Part shown: positions 30,324-37,938 of the stretch, piece by piece
Numbering within the stretch: position 1 is the first letter of the stretch
Layout of the letters: the number at the start of each line of letters is the position of its first letter
DNA from: Alicycliphilus denitrificans K601
GTDB taxonomy: Bacteria; Pseudomonadota; Gammaproteobacteria; Burkholderiales; Burkholderiaceae_C
DNA length: 64,000 bases
Direction of reading: 5' to 3'
Assembly: GCF_000204645.1 (NCBI RefSeq)
Contig: NC_015422.1
Location: 4,558,501-4,622,500 of the forward strand
The notes under the pieces: model-generated
What the model saw: only the letters and a program-made list of their open reading frames with translations
What the model was told of the DNA's origin: nothing
The model's database searches: none
Position numbers and translations under genes: made by a program

Positions 30324-31086
30324 CGTAAGTCCTTGATTTACATTGTTTTTTGCCTGATTCCACGCATTCCGATATACACAGTTATGTACACGCCGAACGG
30401 GGAAGATGGGCCAAAAGATACCCGAACGCCTTGAGGGTCATGCAGAAATGGCTCTAACAGGTCGTAACCACGACAGCGCGTCCGGCTAGCAATCTGCATC
30501 GAACATGCTTACCCCCATACAGCGACCATCCCGCCGCGCACCATCGACAAGCATCGCCAAGGGACGAAGCCAAGAGTAGGCCGCGCATGGCCATGCAAAG
30601 ACATGTAGCGAACTTGGGACAACGATGAAGACATTGGCGATCTCCTCTAGATGCTGGAGCCGCCGCGCCGGATGACATCTGACTAAACCTTGCCTACCGG
30701 TACCGGCGGCAAGGAGCGGCTCATGGCCGCAACAACGTGCCGCTTCCAACTAGGAAGCGCCACCAATGGGTAACGTTGATCGAGACAGTACAGATCATGT
30801 CAGATGTGAGAGCTTGATTGGCAGATATGCAAGGCCATACTGGTTCCGGAGTAGGCATCTGCTCCAAGCGATGGAGAGTGTAGCATCCGCGCCCCTGTTC
30901 CATTTCACTCAGCCTATGCCACTTTGACAATGGTTCGCACCTGGGCAACAGACTGGTTCGAGCACCAAACCGAAGCAGGAGATCTTGCACCACTTGGACA
31001 TCCCTCTGAAAGAGGGTCCAGCCACCATGTTCCGGCGAGACTGGCTGCTATGCAGCGTTTGCTGCCGCTGGCCCGATGATAGCGAG
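30324..31086. other. Gene-free stretch between trpG and the IS element
   Basis: 763 nt of intermediate GC with no recognisable gene; the open frames present have no family character. An A/T-rich region just upstream of trpG (30340-30410) contains TACATA and TATATC on the minus strand, which could serve as -10 boxes. No matching -35 is seen, so a trpG promoter here is only possible. The stretch may be debris of earlier insertions. Confidence 0.4.
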
Positions 31087-31120
31087 TGAACCGCCCCGGC
31101 TTTCAAGGAGGCCGATTGGT

Positions 31121-32035
31121 TTAAGTTGACACCTCTGTCGAGGTGTCGCTGACGGCGAGTTGCCTCCAGTAGTTTGCCTCAGCTTCTGCCGGAGGGATGC
31201 CCCCAATCGGCGTGAGCAGTCGGACGTGATTGAACCAGTGCACCCACTGCAGGGTGGCCAGCTCCACGGATTCCCTGGTCTTCCAGGGTCCCCGGCGGTG
31301 AATCAGCTCGGCCTTGTACAGCCCGTTGATGGTCTCGGCCAGTGCGTTGTCGTAGCTGTCACCCCGGCTGCCCACTGATGGCTGGATACCCGCCTGGTCC
31401 AAGCGTTCGGTGTAGCGTATGGAAACGTATTGACTGCCCCTGTCGGAATGGTGCGTCAAGGCATGGGCTGCTGGCTGGCGGTCATACAGCGCCTGCTCCA
31501 GCGCATCCAGCACGAAGTCCGTTTGCATGCTGCGGCTGACCCGCCAGCCCACGATGCGCCGGGCGTACACGTCCACCACGAAGGCCACGTACAACCAGCC
31601 CTGCCAGGTGGAGACGTAGGTGAAGTCCGACACCCACAGCTCGTTGGGCCGGCTGGCCTTGAATTGCCGGTTGACGTGGTCCAGCGGGCACGGTGCCGAT
31701 GTGTCCGGCGTGGTGGTGCGCACTGTCTTGCCACGGCGTGCTCCTTGCAAGCCCATGGCACGCATCAGGCGCTCGACCGTGCAGCGCGCCACTGCGATGC
31801 CCTCGCGGTTCATCTGCAGCCAGACCTTATCGGCCCCGTAGACCTGCCAGTTGGCGTGCCACACGCGCTGGATGTCGGCTTTCAAACCCTCGTCACGCTG
31901 GACGCGTTGACTGCGCAGTTGCGGGTTGCGTTGCCGGGCTGCGTGGCGCCAGTAACACGACGGGGCCATCTGCAGCACCCGGCAGATGGGCTCGACCCCG
32001 TAGTCATCACGGTGGCGGTCGATGTAGTTCTTCAA
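31121..32035 (-). CDS. IS3-family transposase OrfB
   Basis: Catalytic half of the transposase, with an rve integrase core. The DDE residues lie in [14 protein letters not shown] (first Asp), [10 protein letters not shown] (second Asp) and [17 protein letters not shown] (Glu). The nominal start is a TTG overlapping the orfA stop. In this family OrfB is usually made as an OrfAB fusion by -1 frameshifting; the orfB frame is open upstream across a GCGTTTTTCGCG stretch in orfA, a possible slip site. It appears intact. Confidence 0.9.
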   Translation of the reverse strand: MKNYIDRHRDDYGVEPICRVLQMAPSCYWRHAARQRNPQLRSQRVQRDEGLKADIQRVWHANWQVYGADKVWLQMNREGIAVARCTVERLMRAMGLQGARRGKTVRTTTPDTSAPCPLDHVNRQFKASRPNELWVSDFTYVSTWQGWLYVAFVVDVYARRIVGWRVSRSMQTDFVLDALEQALYDRQPAAHALTHHSDRGSQYVSIRYTERLDQAGIQPSVGSRGDSYDNALAETINGLYKAELIHRRGPWKTRESVELATLQWVHWFNHVRLLTPIGGIPPAEAEANYWRQLAVSDTSTEVST

Positions 32036-32355
32036 GACTTCAATCGGCGGTCGAGCTCCGCCTGCGCGAAAAACGCGCTGGCCGTCTTCAGGATGTCGTT
32101 GGCCCGGCGCAGCTCTTTGACCTCACGCTCCAGTTCCTTGATGCGCTGGGCGTCTGCCGTGGTGGTGCCGGGGCGCTGGCCGCTGTCGACCTCGGCCTTC
32201 TTGACCCAGTCATTCAAGGTCTGCGGCACGCAGCCAATCTTGGGCGCAATCGATTCAATGGCTGCCCACAGCGACGGGTAGTCGGCTCGGTGCTCCTGCA
32301 CCATGCGAACGGCGCGCTCGCGGACTTCCGGGGAGAACTTCGGTGACTTGTTCAT
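32032..32355 (-). CDS. IS3-family transposase OrfA
   Basis: 107-residue DNA-binding subunit with a helix-turn-helix (about residues 8-55, [16 protein letters not shown] ... [13 protein letters not shown]). A leucine-zipper-like helix follows ([20 protein letters not shown]) and the typical [13 protein letters not shown] tail. It binds the IS ends and dimerises with OrfAB. Confidence 0.9.
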   Translation of the reverse strand: MNKSPKFSPEVRERAVRMVQEHRADYPSLWAAIESIAPKIGCVPQTLNDWVKKAEVDSGQRPGTTTADAQRIKELEREVKELRRANDILKTASAFFAQAELDRRLKS

Positions 32356-32405
32356 GGCTCCATCTTCTCAAGAGTTGGTGCCTCCTCGAAATCCGGGGCT
32401 GTTCA

Positions 32406-32680
32406 TGGTCATGGCGTGGTCGGGGCACGGGGCCTTTGCGTGCTTCTTCACAGACCGCGAACGACCAGTTTCTGCGAAAGACGGCATGGAGCTCGGGGCA
32501 AGCCTCGAACAACCGGAAGATGTCGCCCAGCTTCAGCCCGGGAAGCAGCGCCACTGGCTCAAAAAGGTAAGCCACCGCGTGCTCGGCGACGTTGCGCGCG
32601 ACAGGGACATCGTCAGCGTCGCGGGGGGAGAAATCGCGGGCAACGAGGGCCGCGCCAGGACCAAGGGTCAGGGTGTCCAT
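32406..32680 (-). pseudogene. Third gene of the Xre/RES operon, truncated by the IS
   Basis: The ORF starts at an ATG (32680) that overlaps the end of the RES toxin gene by 13 nt. It codes for about 91 residues (MDTLTLGPGAALVARDFSPR ... LLPGLKLGDIFRLFEACPEL) before running into the IS terminal repeat; the frame continues about 50 codons inside the IS to a stop at 32255. I do not recognise the family. Overlap with the toxin gene and a protein-like composition suggest a real, coupled third gene that has lost its 3' part. Confidence 0.6.
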
Positions 32681-33216
32681 GGGTGACCAGCGAAGGGAGC
32701 GATCTTCGGCAGAACGCCATCGGGGTCGTACACGCGCAACTGGTCCGCGGGCCTTGCAGAACTCCGGTAGACCACCAGATTGATGCCGTCAGGCCGTGCC
32801 TGCGAGGGGAACAGGATTCCATCAAGTCCCTCAGCAATCACATCCTCGGACATATACCAAGTCGGCGGTTCAACCGATTTACCGAACCACTCCGCTCGCC
32901 AGTCCACCGCGAAATCAGCCCACAATGGCGGCCACTTCTGTGGATCGAAGCCCGCACTGAAGTCCGCCACCCGCAGCCCTTTGACAAAGAACGTACAGAT
33001 CGTGCCCGGACGCAGCCACGGGTTGTCCTGCTTGTATTCCGCCAATGCAGTGGCTTCATCCATCGCCAGATAGAGGGCTTCCTGGCCGGGCCGATTGAAG
33101 CGACCGCCCTGGCGCGCAGCCCCCATACCGGACAGCGGCATGCCAGCATAAGCGGGTGAGATGATGCGGTAGAAAGCCTCGGCCTTGCCCTCGCCGAGGA
33201 TCGCGACTGGAATCAT
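32668..33216 (-). CDS. RES-domain toxin (predicted NAD+-degrading)
   Basis: 182 residues. The RES fold is shown by FYRIISPAYAGMPLSGMGAARQGGRFNRPG (Arg), then ALYLAMDEATALAEYKQ (Glu) and a later Ser in VVYRSSARPADQLRVYDP. These match the Arg-Glu-Ser triad that names the family. Characterised RES toxins deplete cellular NAD+, causing growth arrest. The start overlaps the antitoxin stop by 4 nt (ATGA), the normal coupling. It is likely intact. Confidence 0.9.
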   Translation of the reverse strand: MIPVAILGEGKAEAFYRIISPAYAGMPLSGMGAARQGGRFNRPGQEALYLAMDEATALAEYKQDNPWLRPGTICTFFVKGLRVADFSAGFDPQKWPPLWADFAVDWRAEWFGKSVEPPTWYMSEDVIAEGLDGILFPSQARPDGINLVVYRSSARPADQLRVYDPDGVLPKIAPFAGHPWTP

Positions 33217-33584
33217 CCAGCAGCACCGCCTGCAAGCGACTCCAGATAGGCAATGACCGCATCGACCCGCCCCTCCTGAACCAAGGCATCGGCGGTCTTG
33301 TAGCCGAAGGCGCGCAGCGGTTCATTGCGCACAAGAAAGGCCGCACGCTTTTCGTCGCCGGTCATCTCGGTAGCCACAGCAAGTACCCGCACCATGTCCT
33401 GAAGGTACTTTTGCAGTTGTGGCGCCTGGGGCCTGGCGGTCGGGGTATTGCGGTGCACGTGGGCGCGCTCCGCCAACTCCTGAATCTGGAAACCGAGGAA
33501 ATCCCCGAGCAGGGCCGGAGACAGATACGGCGTACCCGGCTCGCGGAATTGCTCGACAAAAGGCTGTTGCAGCACGGCGCTCAT
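33213..33584 (-). CDS. Xre/MbcA/ParS-type antitoxin
   Basis: 123 residues from MSAVLQQPFVEQ (33584). The C-terminal toxin-binding DUF2384-type region reads NEPLRAFGYKTADALVQEGRVDAVIAYLESLAGG, typical of antitoxins paired with RES toxins. The N-terminal half (LSPALLGDFLGFQIQELAERAHVHRNTPT) is a helix-turn-helix that should repress the operon. An upstream start at 33602 is possible. Confidence 0.88.
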   Translation of the reverse strand: MSAVLQQPFVEQFREPGTPYLSPALLGDFLGFQIQELAERAHVHRNTPTARPQAPQLQKYLQDMVRVLAVATEMTGDEKRAAFLVRNEPLRAFGYKTADALVQEGRVDAVIAYLESLAGGAAG

Positions 33585-33608
33585 GGCTCTGGCTCCACGC
33601 AATAGATA

Positions 33609-33644
33609 TGCACTTATTTTGCACTCACCCTAGCCTTTGTGCAA
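33609..33644 (-). promoter_or_regulatory. Promoter and operator of the toxin-antitoxin operon
   Basis: On the minus strand TTGCAC (33639-33644) and CAAAAT (33616-33621) are spaced by 17 nt and form a plausible sigma70 promoter. Two direct AGTGCA copies (33620-33625 and 33609-33614), 11 nt apart or one helical turn, overlap the -10 box and would suit repression by the antitoxin. The rest of the 33585-33898 gap shows no gene. Confidence 0.5.
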
Positions 33645-33898
33645 CCGGCGGAGCCACCATAATCCGATGTCTGCCTGCCTCCAACAAGTTCAGAAGGCTC
33701 TGACAGTCAAGCCCATGTGTATAACGCCCTCAAGGCTTGCCATTACTCACTTCATTACACACATCGGCGCTGGCTTGCTCTGGAAGTCAGTAGAACTCCG
33801 CAGAAATCAATTCCTTTTGAATCAACAACTTACATATCCTCAGTGGACGTGAAAAGCCCTCGGTGGACGCTGTTTGCAGTTATCGATCATGAGGAGCT

Positions 33899-34240
33899 TC
33901 ATGCGTGCTCTCCCTTGGGTTGGAGCCCCTTGGCGCGCAGCCGGGCCAGCTCGTCGTGTTCGTAGGCGATATAGCACTCCATCATCGCACGGTAGAGGCG
34001 CTCCATCAGGTCAGGGTCGCCGCCCTGGGCCTCGGCCATGGGGCGCACGCGGTCGATGATGGCCTGGATGCGCGCCTCGTCGCGCACCAGCCCTTCGTCG
34101 TTCTTCACGCGGGCGGCCTGGGTCATGTAGCCGCCGCGCTCGACCAGCAGCGGCACCAGCAGGTCGTCCAGCGCGTTCACGCCGTCGCGCACCTCGGCCA
34201 GCGTGGTGCAGTGGCGGACCTTGTCGATGGCGCGGCTCAT
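33899..34240 (-). CDS. AroQ-type chorismate mutase
   Basis: 113-residue all-helical chorismate mutase domain (LAEVRDGVNALDDLLVPLLVERGGYMTQAARVK), converting chorismate to prephenate. This length could also fit an isochorismate pyruvate-lyase-like relative. The ATG overlaps the trpE stop as ATGA. It sits in the trp operon at the branch point where chorismate goes either to anthranilate (TrpE) or to prephenate. In related genomes I would expect trpG next; here a mobile insert follows. Confidence 0.85.
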   Translation of the reverse strand: MSRAIDKVRHCTTLAEVRDGVNALDDLLVPLLVERGGYMTQAARVKNDEGLVRDEARIQAIIDRVRPMAEAQGGDPDLMERLYRAMMECYIAYEHDELARLRAKGLQPKGEHA

Positions 34241-35736
34241 TCCAGGCCCTCCTCGACGAGTTCCGCCGCGCGCAGCAGCGCGCGGGCCTTGTGCTCGGTC
34301 TCCCTCCACTCCAGCTCGGGCACCGAGTCGGCCACCACGCCGGCCGCGGCCTGCACGTAGAGCGTGCCGTCCTTGACTATTGCCGTGCGGATGGCGATGG
34401 CCACGTCCATGTTGCCCGCGTAGCTGAGATACCCGCAGGCGCCGCCGTAGAGGCCGCGCTTGGTGGGCTCCAGCTGGTCGATCAACTCCATCGCGTGCAC
34501 CTTGGGCGCGCCCGTGAGCGTGCCGGCGGGGAAGGTGGCGCGCAGCACGTCCATGCTGGTCATGCCGTCGTTGAGGATGCCCTCCACGTTGCTCACGATG
34601 TGCATCACGTGGCTGTAGCGCTCGATGGCGAAGGCCTCGGTCACCTTCACCGTGCCGGTCTTGGCGATGCGGCCGATGTCGTTGCGCGCCAGGTCGATGA
34701 GCATCACGTGCTCGGCGCGCTCCTTGGGATCCTGAACCAGTTCCTGCTCGATGGCCTTGTCGGCCTCGAGCGTCGCGCCGCGCGGGCGGGTGCCGGCCAG
34801 GGGGCGGATGGTGATCTTCTGGCCCTCGGGCGTGGCCTCCTGGCGCACGAGGATCTCGGGGCTTGCGCCCACCACCTGGAAGTCGCCGAAGTGGTAGTAG
34901 TACATGTAGGGCGACGGGTTCAGCGAGCGCAGCGCGCGGTAGAGCGACAGCGGTGATTCGGTGTAGCGCTTGTGGATGCGCTGGCCCACCTGCACCTGCA
35001 TGAAGTCGCCCGCGGCGATGAGCTCCTTGGCGCGCGCCACGGCGGCGAGGTAGTCGGCCTTGGCGAAGCTGCGCTGCGCGGGGTGGCTCTCGCTGGGCCT
35101 CACCACGGGCGCGCTCACCGAGTACTTGAGCTGGTCCTTCAGGTCGCGCAGGCGCTTCTTGCCCTTGGCATAGGCCTCGGGCTCGGCCGGGTTGGCATAG
35201 ACGATGAGGTAGAGCTTGCCCGAGAGGTTGTCGATGACGGCCAGTTCCTCGCACTGCAGCAGCAGGATGTCGGGGCAGCCCAGCGTGTCGGGCGGGCAGG
35301 TGGATTCGAGCTTCTTCTCGATGTAGCGCACCGCGTCGTAGCCGAAGTAGCCCGCGAGGCCCCCGCAGAAGCGCGGCAGGCCCGGGCGCAGCGCCACCTT
35401 GAAGCGCTTCTGGTATTCGGCGATGAAGTCCAGCGGGTTGCCGGCGGCGGTCTCGACCACCTGGCCGTCGGTCACCACCTCGGTCCTGGCCGCGTCGCCG
35501 AAGCCGCTCGCGCGCAGCAGCGTGCGCGCGGGCAGGCCGATGAAGCTGTAGCGCCCGAAGCGCTCGCCGCCGACGACCGACTCCAGCAGGAAGCTGTTCG
35601 TGCCGTCGCCCTTGCCGTGGGCCAGCTTGAGGTAGAGGGACAGGGGGGTTTCCAGGTCCGCGAAGGCTTCCGCGATCAAGGGGATGCGGTTGTAGCCCTC
35701 CAGGGCCAGGCTTTTGAATTCGAGTTCAGTGATCAC
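34237..35736 (-). CDS. trpE: Anthranilate synthase component I
   Basis: Converts chorismate and ammonia to anthranilate, the committed step to tryptophan. It is 499 residues. The feedback-inhibition motif LLES (NSFLLESVVGGERFGRYSF, near residue 50) is present, so tryptophan inhibition is expected. Catalytic segments include IRPLAGTRPRG, DLARNDIGRIAKTGTVKV, FPAGTLTGAPKVHAMELID and GGACGYLSYAGNMDVAIAIRT. It is preceded by the trpL leader. Confidence 0.97.
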   Translation of the reverse strand: MITELEFKSLALEGYNRIPLIAEAFADLETPLSLYLKLAHGKGDGTNSFLLESVVGGERFGRYSFIGLPARTLLRASGFGDAARTEVVTDGQVVETAAGNPLDFIAEYQKRFKVALRPGLPRFCGGLAGYFGYDAVRYIEKKLESTCPPDTLGCPDILLLQCEELAVIDNLSGKLYLIVYANPAEPEAYAKGKKRLRDLKDQLKYSVSAPVVRPSESHPAQRSFAKADYLAAVARAKELIAAGDFMQVQVGQRIHKRYTESPLSLYRALRSLNPSPYMYYYHFGDFQVVGASPEILVRQEATPEGQKITIRPLAGTRPRGATLEADKAIEQELVQDPKERAEHVMLIDLARNDIGRIAKTGTVKVTEAFAIERYSHVMHIVSNVEGILNDGMTSMDVLRATFPAGTLTGAPKVHAMELIDQLEPTKRGLYGGACGYLSYAGNMDVAIAIRTAIVKDGTLYVQAAAGVVADSVPELEWRETEHKARALLRAAELVEEGLE

Positions 35737-35804
35737 GAGGAGAGTTCCCAGCTCGTGCGGCGCGCCGCCGTTCGGGCGCGGGCCGCGGGTTCATTCGGGA
35801 GACG

Positions 35805-35820
35805 GCCCGCAGCTGCGGGC
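35805..35820 (-). promoter_or_regulatory. Strong hairpin in the trp leader
   Basis: GCCCGCAGCTGCGGGC is a perfect 16-nt palindrome between trpL and trpE, with further GC-rich complementarity toward 35760. It could form part of an attenuator, but no U-run follows, so a classical intrinsic terminator is not shown. Confidence 0.4.
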
Positions 35821-35858
35821 GGAGTCACGGGCGCACGCTGGGAGCGGCCCAGGTGCGA

Positions 35859-35942
35859 TCAGGGGTTCAGTTTCGCAGGCTTGCGCCAGGGCCAGGCTCC
35901 CCGGTCGCTGCGACCTGCAATGAACGTGCGATGAACGAACAT
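35859..35942 (-). CDS. trpL: trp operon leader peptide
   Basis: 27-residue ORF, MFVHRTFIAGRSDRG then AWPWRKPAKLNP, ending 122 nt before trpE. Two Trp codons separated by one Pro codon (WPW) lie two-thirds of the way along. Trp is rare by chance, and this placement upstream of trpE is what ribosome-mediated attenuation needs: scarce Trp-tRNA would stall the ribosome and change downstream folding. Confidence 0.75.
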   Translation of the reverse strand: MFVHRTFIAGRSDRGAWPWRKPAKLNP

Positions 35943-36078
35943 GGGCGAAAGTGTAGCAAAGCCCCCGGAACGCTGAAAAAGCCCGCAGACCCGTGTTTTA
36001 TGACCGCATTGCAATCGTAAAAACATGTCATCATCAAAGAAACATTTATTTGCAATTTGCGGCATCATGGAGCTACGC

Positions 36079-37839
36079 ATGCAACTCAGCAACATCAAGG
36101 TAGGCACGCGCCTGGCCTTGTCCTTCGGACTCGTCCTGTTCATCACTGCGCTCATCGCCGGCATCGGCATATGGCGATTACAGGCCCTGGCGGCCACCAC
36201 CCAGCAGCTCACCAGTACCGACAACGAACGACTCAAGGCCGCCCAGCAGTGGCGCCAGGGCATCTACCAGAACTGGATCCGCACGCGCGCCGCGCTGCTC
36301 GACTCGGGCACCAGCCACCTGGCCAGCTGGCAGGCGGAAATGGACCAGACATCCAAGGACGTCGATGTCTCGCGCAAGGCGGTGGAGCGGCTGCTGCAGT
36401 CCGACAAGGGGCGCGAGCTGCTCGCCGACATCGACAAGGCCCGCGAGGCCTACCGCTCGCCACGCGCCGACCTGTTCAAGCGCAAGGCCGCGGGCGAGGA
36501 CGTCGGGCCCCTGGTGGACAGCCAGCTCAAGCCCCTGTCCGATGCCTACATCCGCACCCTCTTCGCACTGGAGGAGCGCCAGCAGGATCTGTACGAGCAC
36601 ACCCGTGAACAGGCCGTCGCGGAGGCGTCCCAGGGCCGCGCGATCCTCCTCGCCGCCACGGCGCTGGCGCTGCTGGTGGGCGCGGGCGCGGCCTTCGTGC
36701 TGAGCCGCTCCGTCACCATGCCGCTGCAGCAGGCGGTGCGCCGCGCCGGCCAGATCGCCGAGGGCGACCTGACCCAGCCCATCGAGGCCCAGGGCCGCGA
36801 CGAGGCCGCGGCCCTGCTGAACGCGCTGCGCCACATGCAGGACAACCTGGCGCGCGTGGTGTCCGACGTGCGCGCCAACGCCGAGAGCGTGGCCACGGCC
36901 AGCGCCCAGATCGCGCAGGGCAACGGCGACCTGTCCGCGCGCACCGAGAGCCAGGCCAGCGCGCTGCAGGAAACGGCCGCCTCCATGGAACAGCTGGGCG
37001 CCACCGTGCGCCAGAACGCCGACAACGCCGCCCAGGCCAACCAGCTGGCCATGAGCGCGAGCACCGTCGCCGCGCAGGGCGGCGAGGTCGTCTCCGAAGT
37101 GGTGGACACCATGCGCGGCATCAACGACGCGAGCCGCAAGATCGCCGACATCATCGGCGTGATCGACGGCATCGCGTTCCAGACCAACATCCTGGCGCTC
37201 AACGCAGCGGTGGAGGCCGCGCGCGCGGGCGAACAGGGCCGGGGCTTCGCCGTGGTGGCCGGCGAGGTACGCAACCTCGCGCAGCGCAGCGCCGAGGCGG
37301 CCAAGGAAATCAAGCAGCTCATCACCGCGAGCGTCGAGCGCGTGGAGCAGGGCACGCAGCTCGTGGACAAGGCCGGCGCGACCATGACCGAAGTGGTCGG
37401 CGCCATCCGGCGCGTCACCGACATCGTGGGCGAGATCAGCGCGGCCAGCAGCGAGCAGAGCAGCGGCGTGTCCCAGGTGGGCGAGGCCATCACGCAGATG
37501 GACCAGGCCACGCAGCAGAACGCCGCGCTGGTGGAGGAAAGCGCCGCGGCGGCCAGCAGCCTCAAGGCCCAGGCCGCGCAGCTCGTGCAGGCCGTGGCCG
37601 TGTTCAAGCTCGCGGGCCATGCGGGCACCGCCATCACCCACGCCGTCAAGGCGCCGCCGCCCGCCCCCGTGGCGGCGCCTCCCGTCCCGCGCAGCACAGC
37701 CAAGCCCGGCGCGCCGGCGCGGCCGCTGGCGCGCACCACCGCCCAGCCACCCCAGGCGCCCCAGGCACCCAAGACATCCAAGGCGCCCGCCCCCGCCCTG
37801 GCAACGCAGGGCGGCGACGATGACTGGGAAAGCTTCTGA
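36079..37839 (+). CDS. Methyl-accepting chemotaxis protein
   Basis: 586 residues from the ATG at 36079 ([20 protein letters not shown]), preceded by GGAG at a 6-nt distance. TM1 lies at about residues 11-30 and a four-helix-bundle periplasmic sensor at about 31-190. TM2 follows ([20 protein letters not shown]), then HAMP and the long signalling hairpin with the invariant tip [21 protein letters not shown] proline/alanine-rich linker ends in DWESF, resembling the xWxxF tether that docks CheR/CheB. The ligand is unknown. It is divergent from the trp leader and ends at a strong terminator. Confidence 0.95.
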   Translation: MQLSNIKVGTRLALSFGLVLFITALIAGIGIWRLQALAATTQQLTSTDNERLKAAQQWRQGIYQNWIRTRAALLDSGTSHLASWQAEMDQTSKDVDVSRKAVERLLQSDKGRELLADIDKAREAYRSPRADLFKRKAAGEDVGPLVDSQLKPLSDAYIRTLFALEERQQDLYEHTREQAVAEASQGRAILLAATALALLVGAGAAFVLSRSVTMPLQQAVRRAGQIAEGDLTQPIEAQGRDEAAALLNALRHMQDNLARVVSDVRANAESVATASAQIAQGNGDLSARTESQASALQETAASMEQLGATVRQNADNAAQANQLAMSASTVAAQGGEVVSEVVDTMRGINDASRKIADIIGVIDGIAFQTNILALNAAVEAARAGEQGRGFAVVAGEVRNLAQRSAEAAKEIKQLITASVERVEQGTQLVDKAGATMTEVVGAIRRVTDIVGEISAASSEQSSGVSQVGEAITQMDQATQQNAALVEESAAAASSLKAQAAQLVQAVAVFKLAGHAGTAITHAVKAPPPAPVAAPPVPRSTAKPGAPARPLARTTAQPPQAPQAPKTSKAPAPALATQGGDDDWESF

Positions 37840-37903
37840 TCCAGGCCGACGAACCCCTTCCCTCTTGACGGCGGCGGCGACGCCGCCGCGCAATGCACCC
37901 ACG

Positions 37904-37933
37904 GGGCCCTGCACGACCATGCAGGGCCCTTTT
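37904..37933 (+). terminator. Rho-independent terminator of the chemoreceptor gene
   Basis: A ten-pair perfect stem, GGGCCCTGCA and TGCAGGGCCC, encloses a 6-nt loop and is followed by TTTT. It ends only 5 nt before the GTG start of the next gene, so that gene needs transcription initiated elsewhere or readthrough. Confidence 0.9.
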
Positions 37934-37938
37934 CTGCC

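Larger units (their letters stand above)
31087..32405 (-). mobile_element. IS3-family insertion sequence (1,319 bp)
   Basis: Complete element with 26-bp imperfect terminal inverted repeats (31087-31112 and 32380-32405). The ends read TGAACCGCCCCGG.. and TGAACAGCCCCGG.. and match at 23 of 26 positions. Between them lie overlapping orfA and orfB on the minus strand. The TGAACCGCCCCGG end type is familiar from IS3-group elements of proteobacteria. No target-site duplication is seen: GAG flanks one side and TGG the other. The element truncates the third gene of the toxin-antitoxin operon. Confidence 0.9.

Noticed and set aside
30454..31106. Several short open frames in the gene-free stretch beside the IS
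   Set aside because: No ribosome sites, domain features or coupling; Cys/Trp-rich random composition. One frame joins the truncated TA gene only if the IS is removed, which I could not support further.
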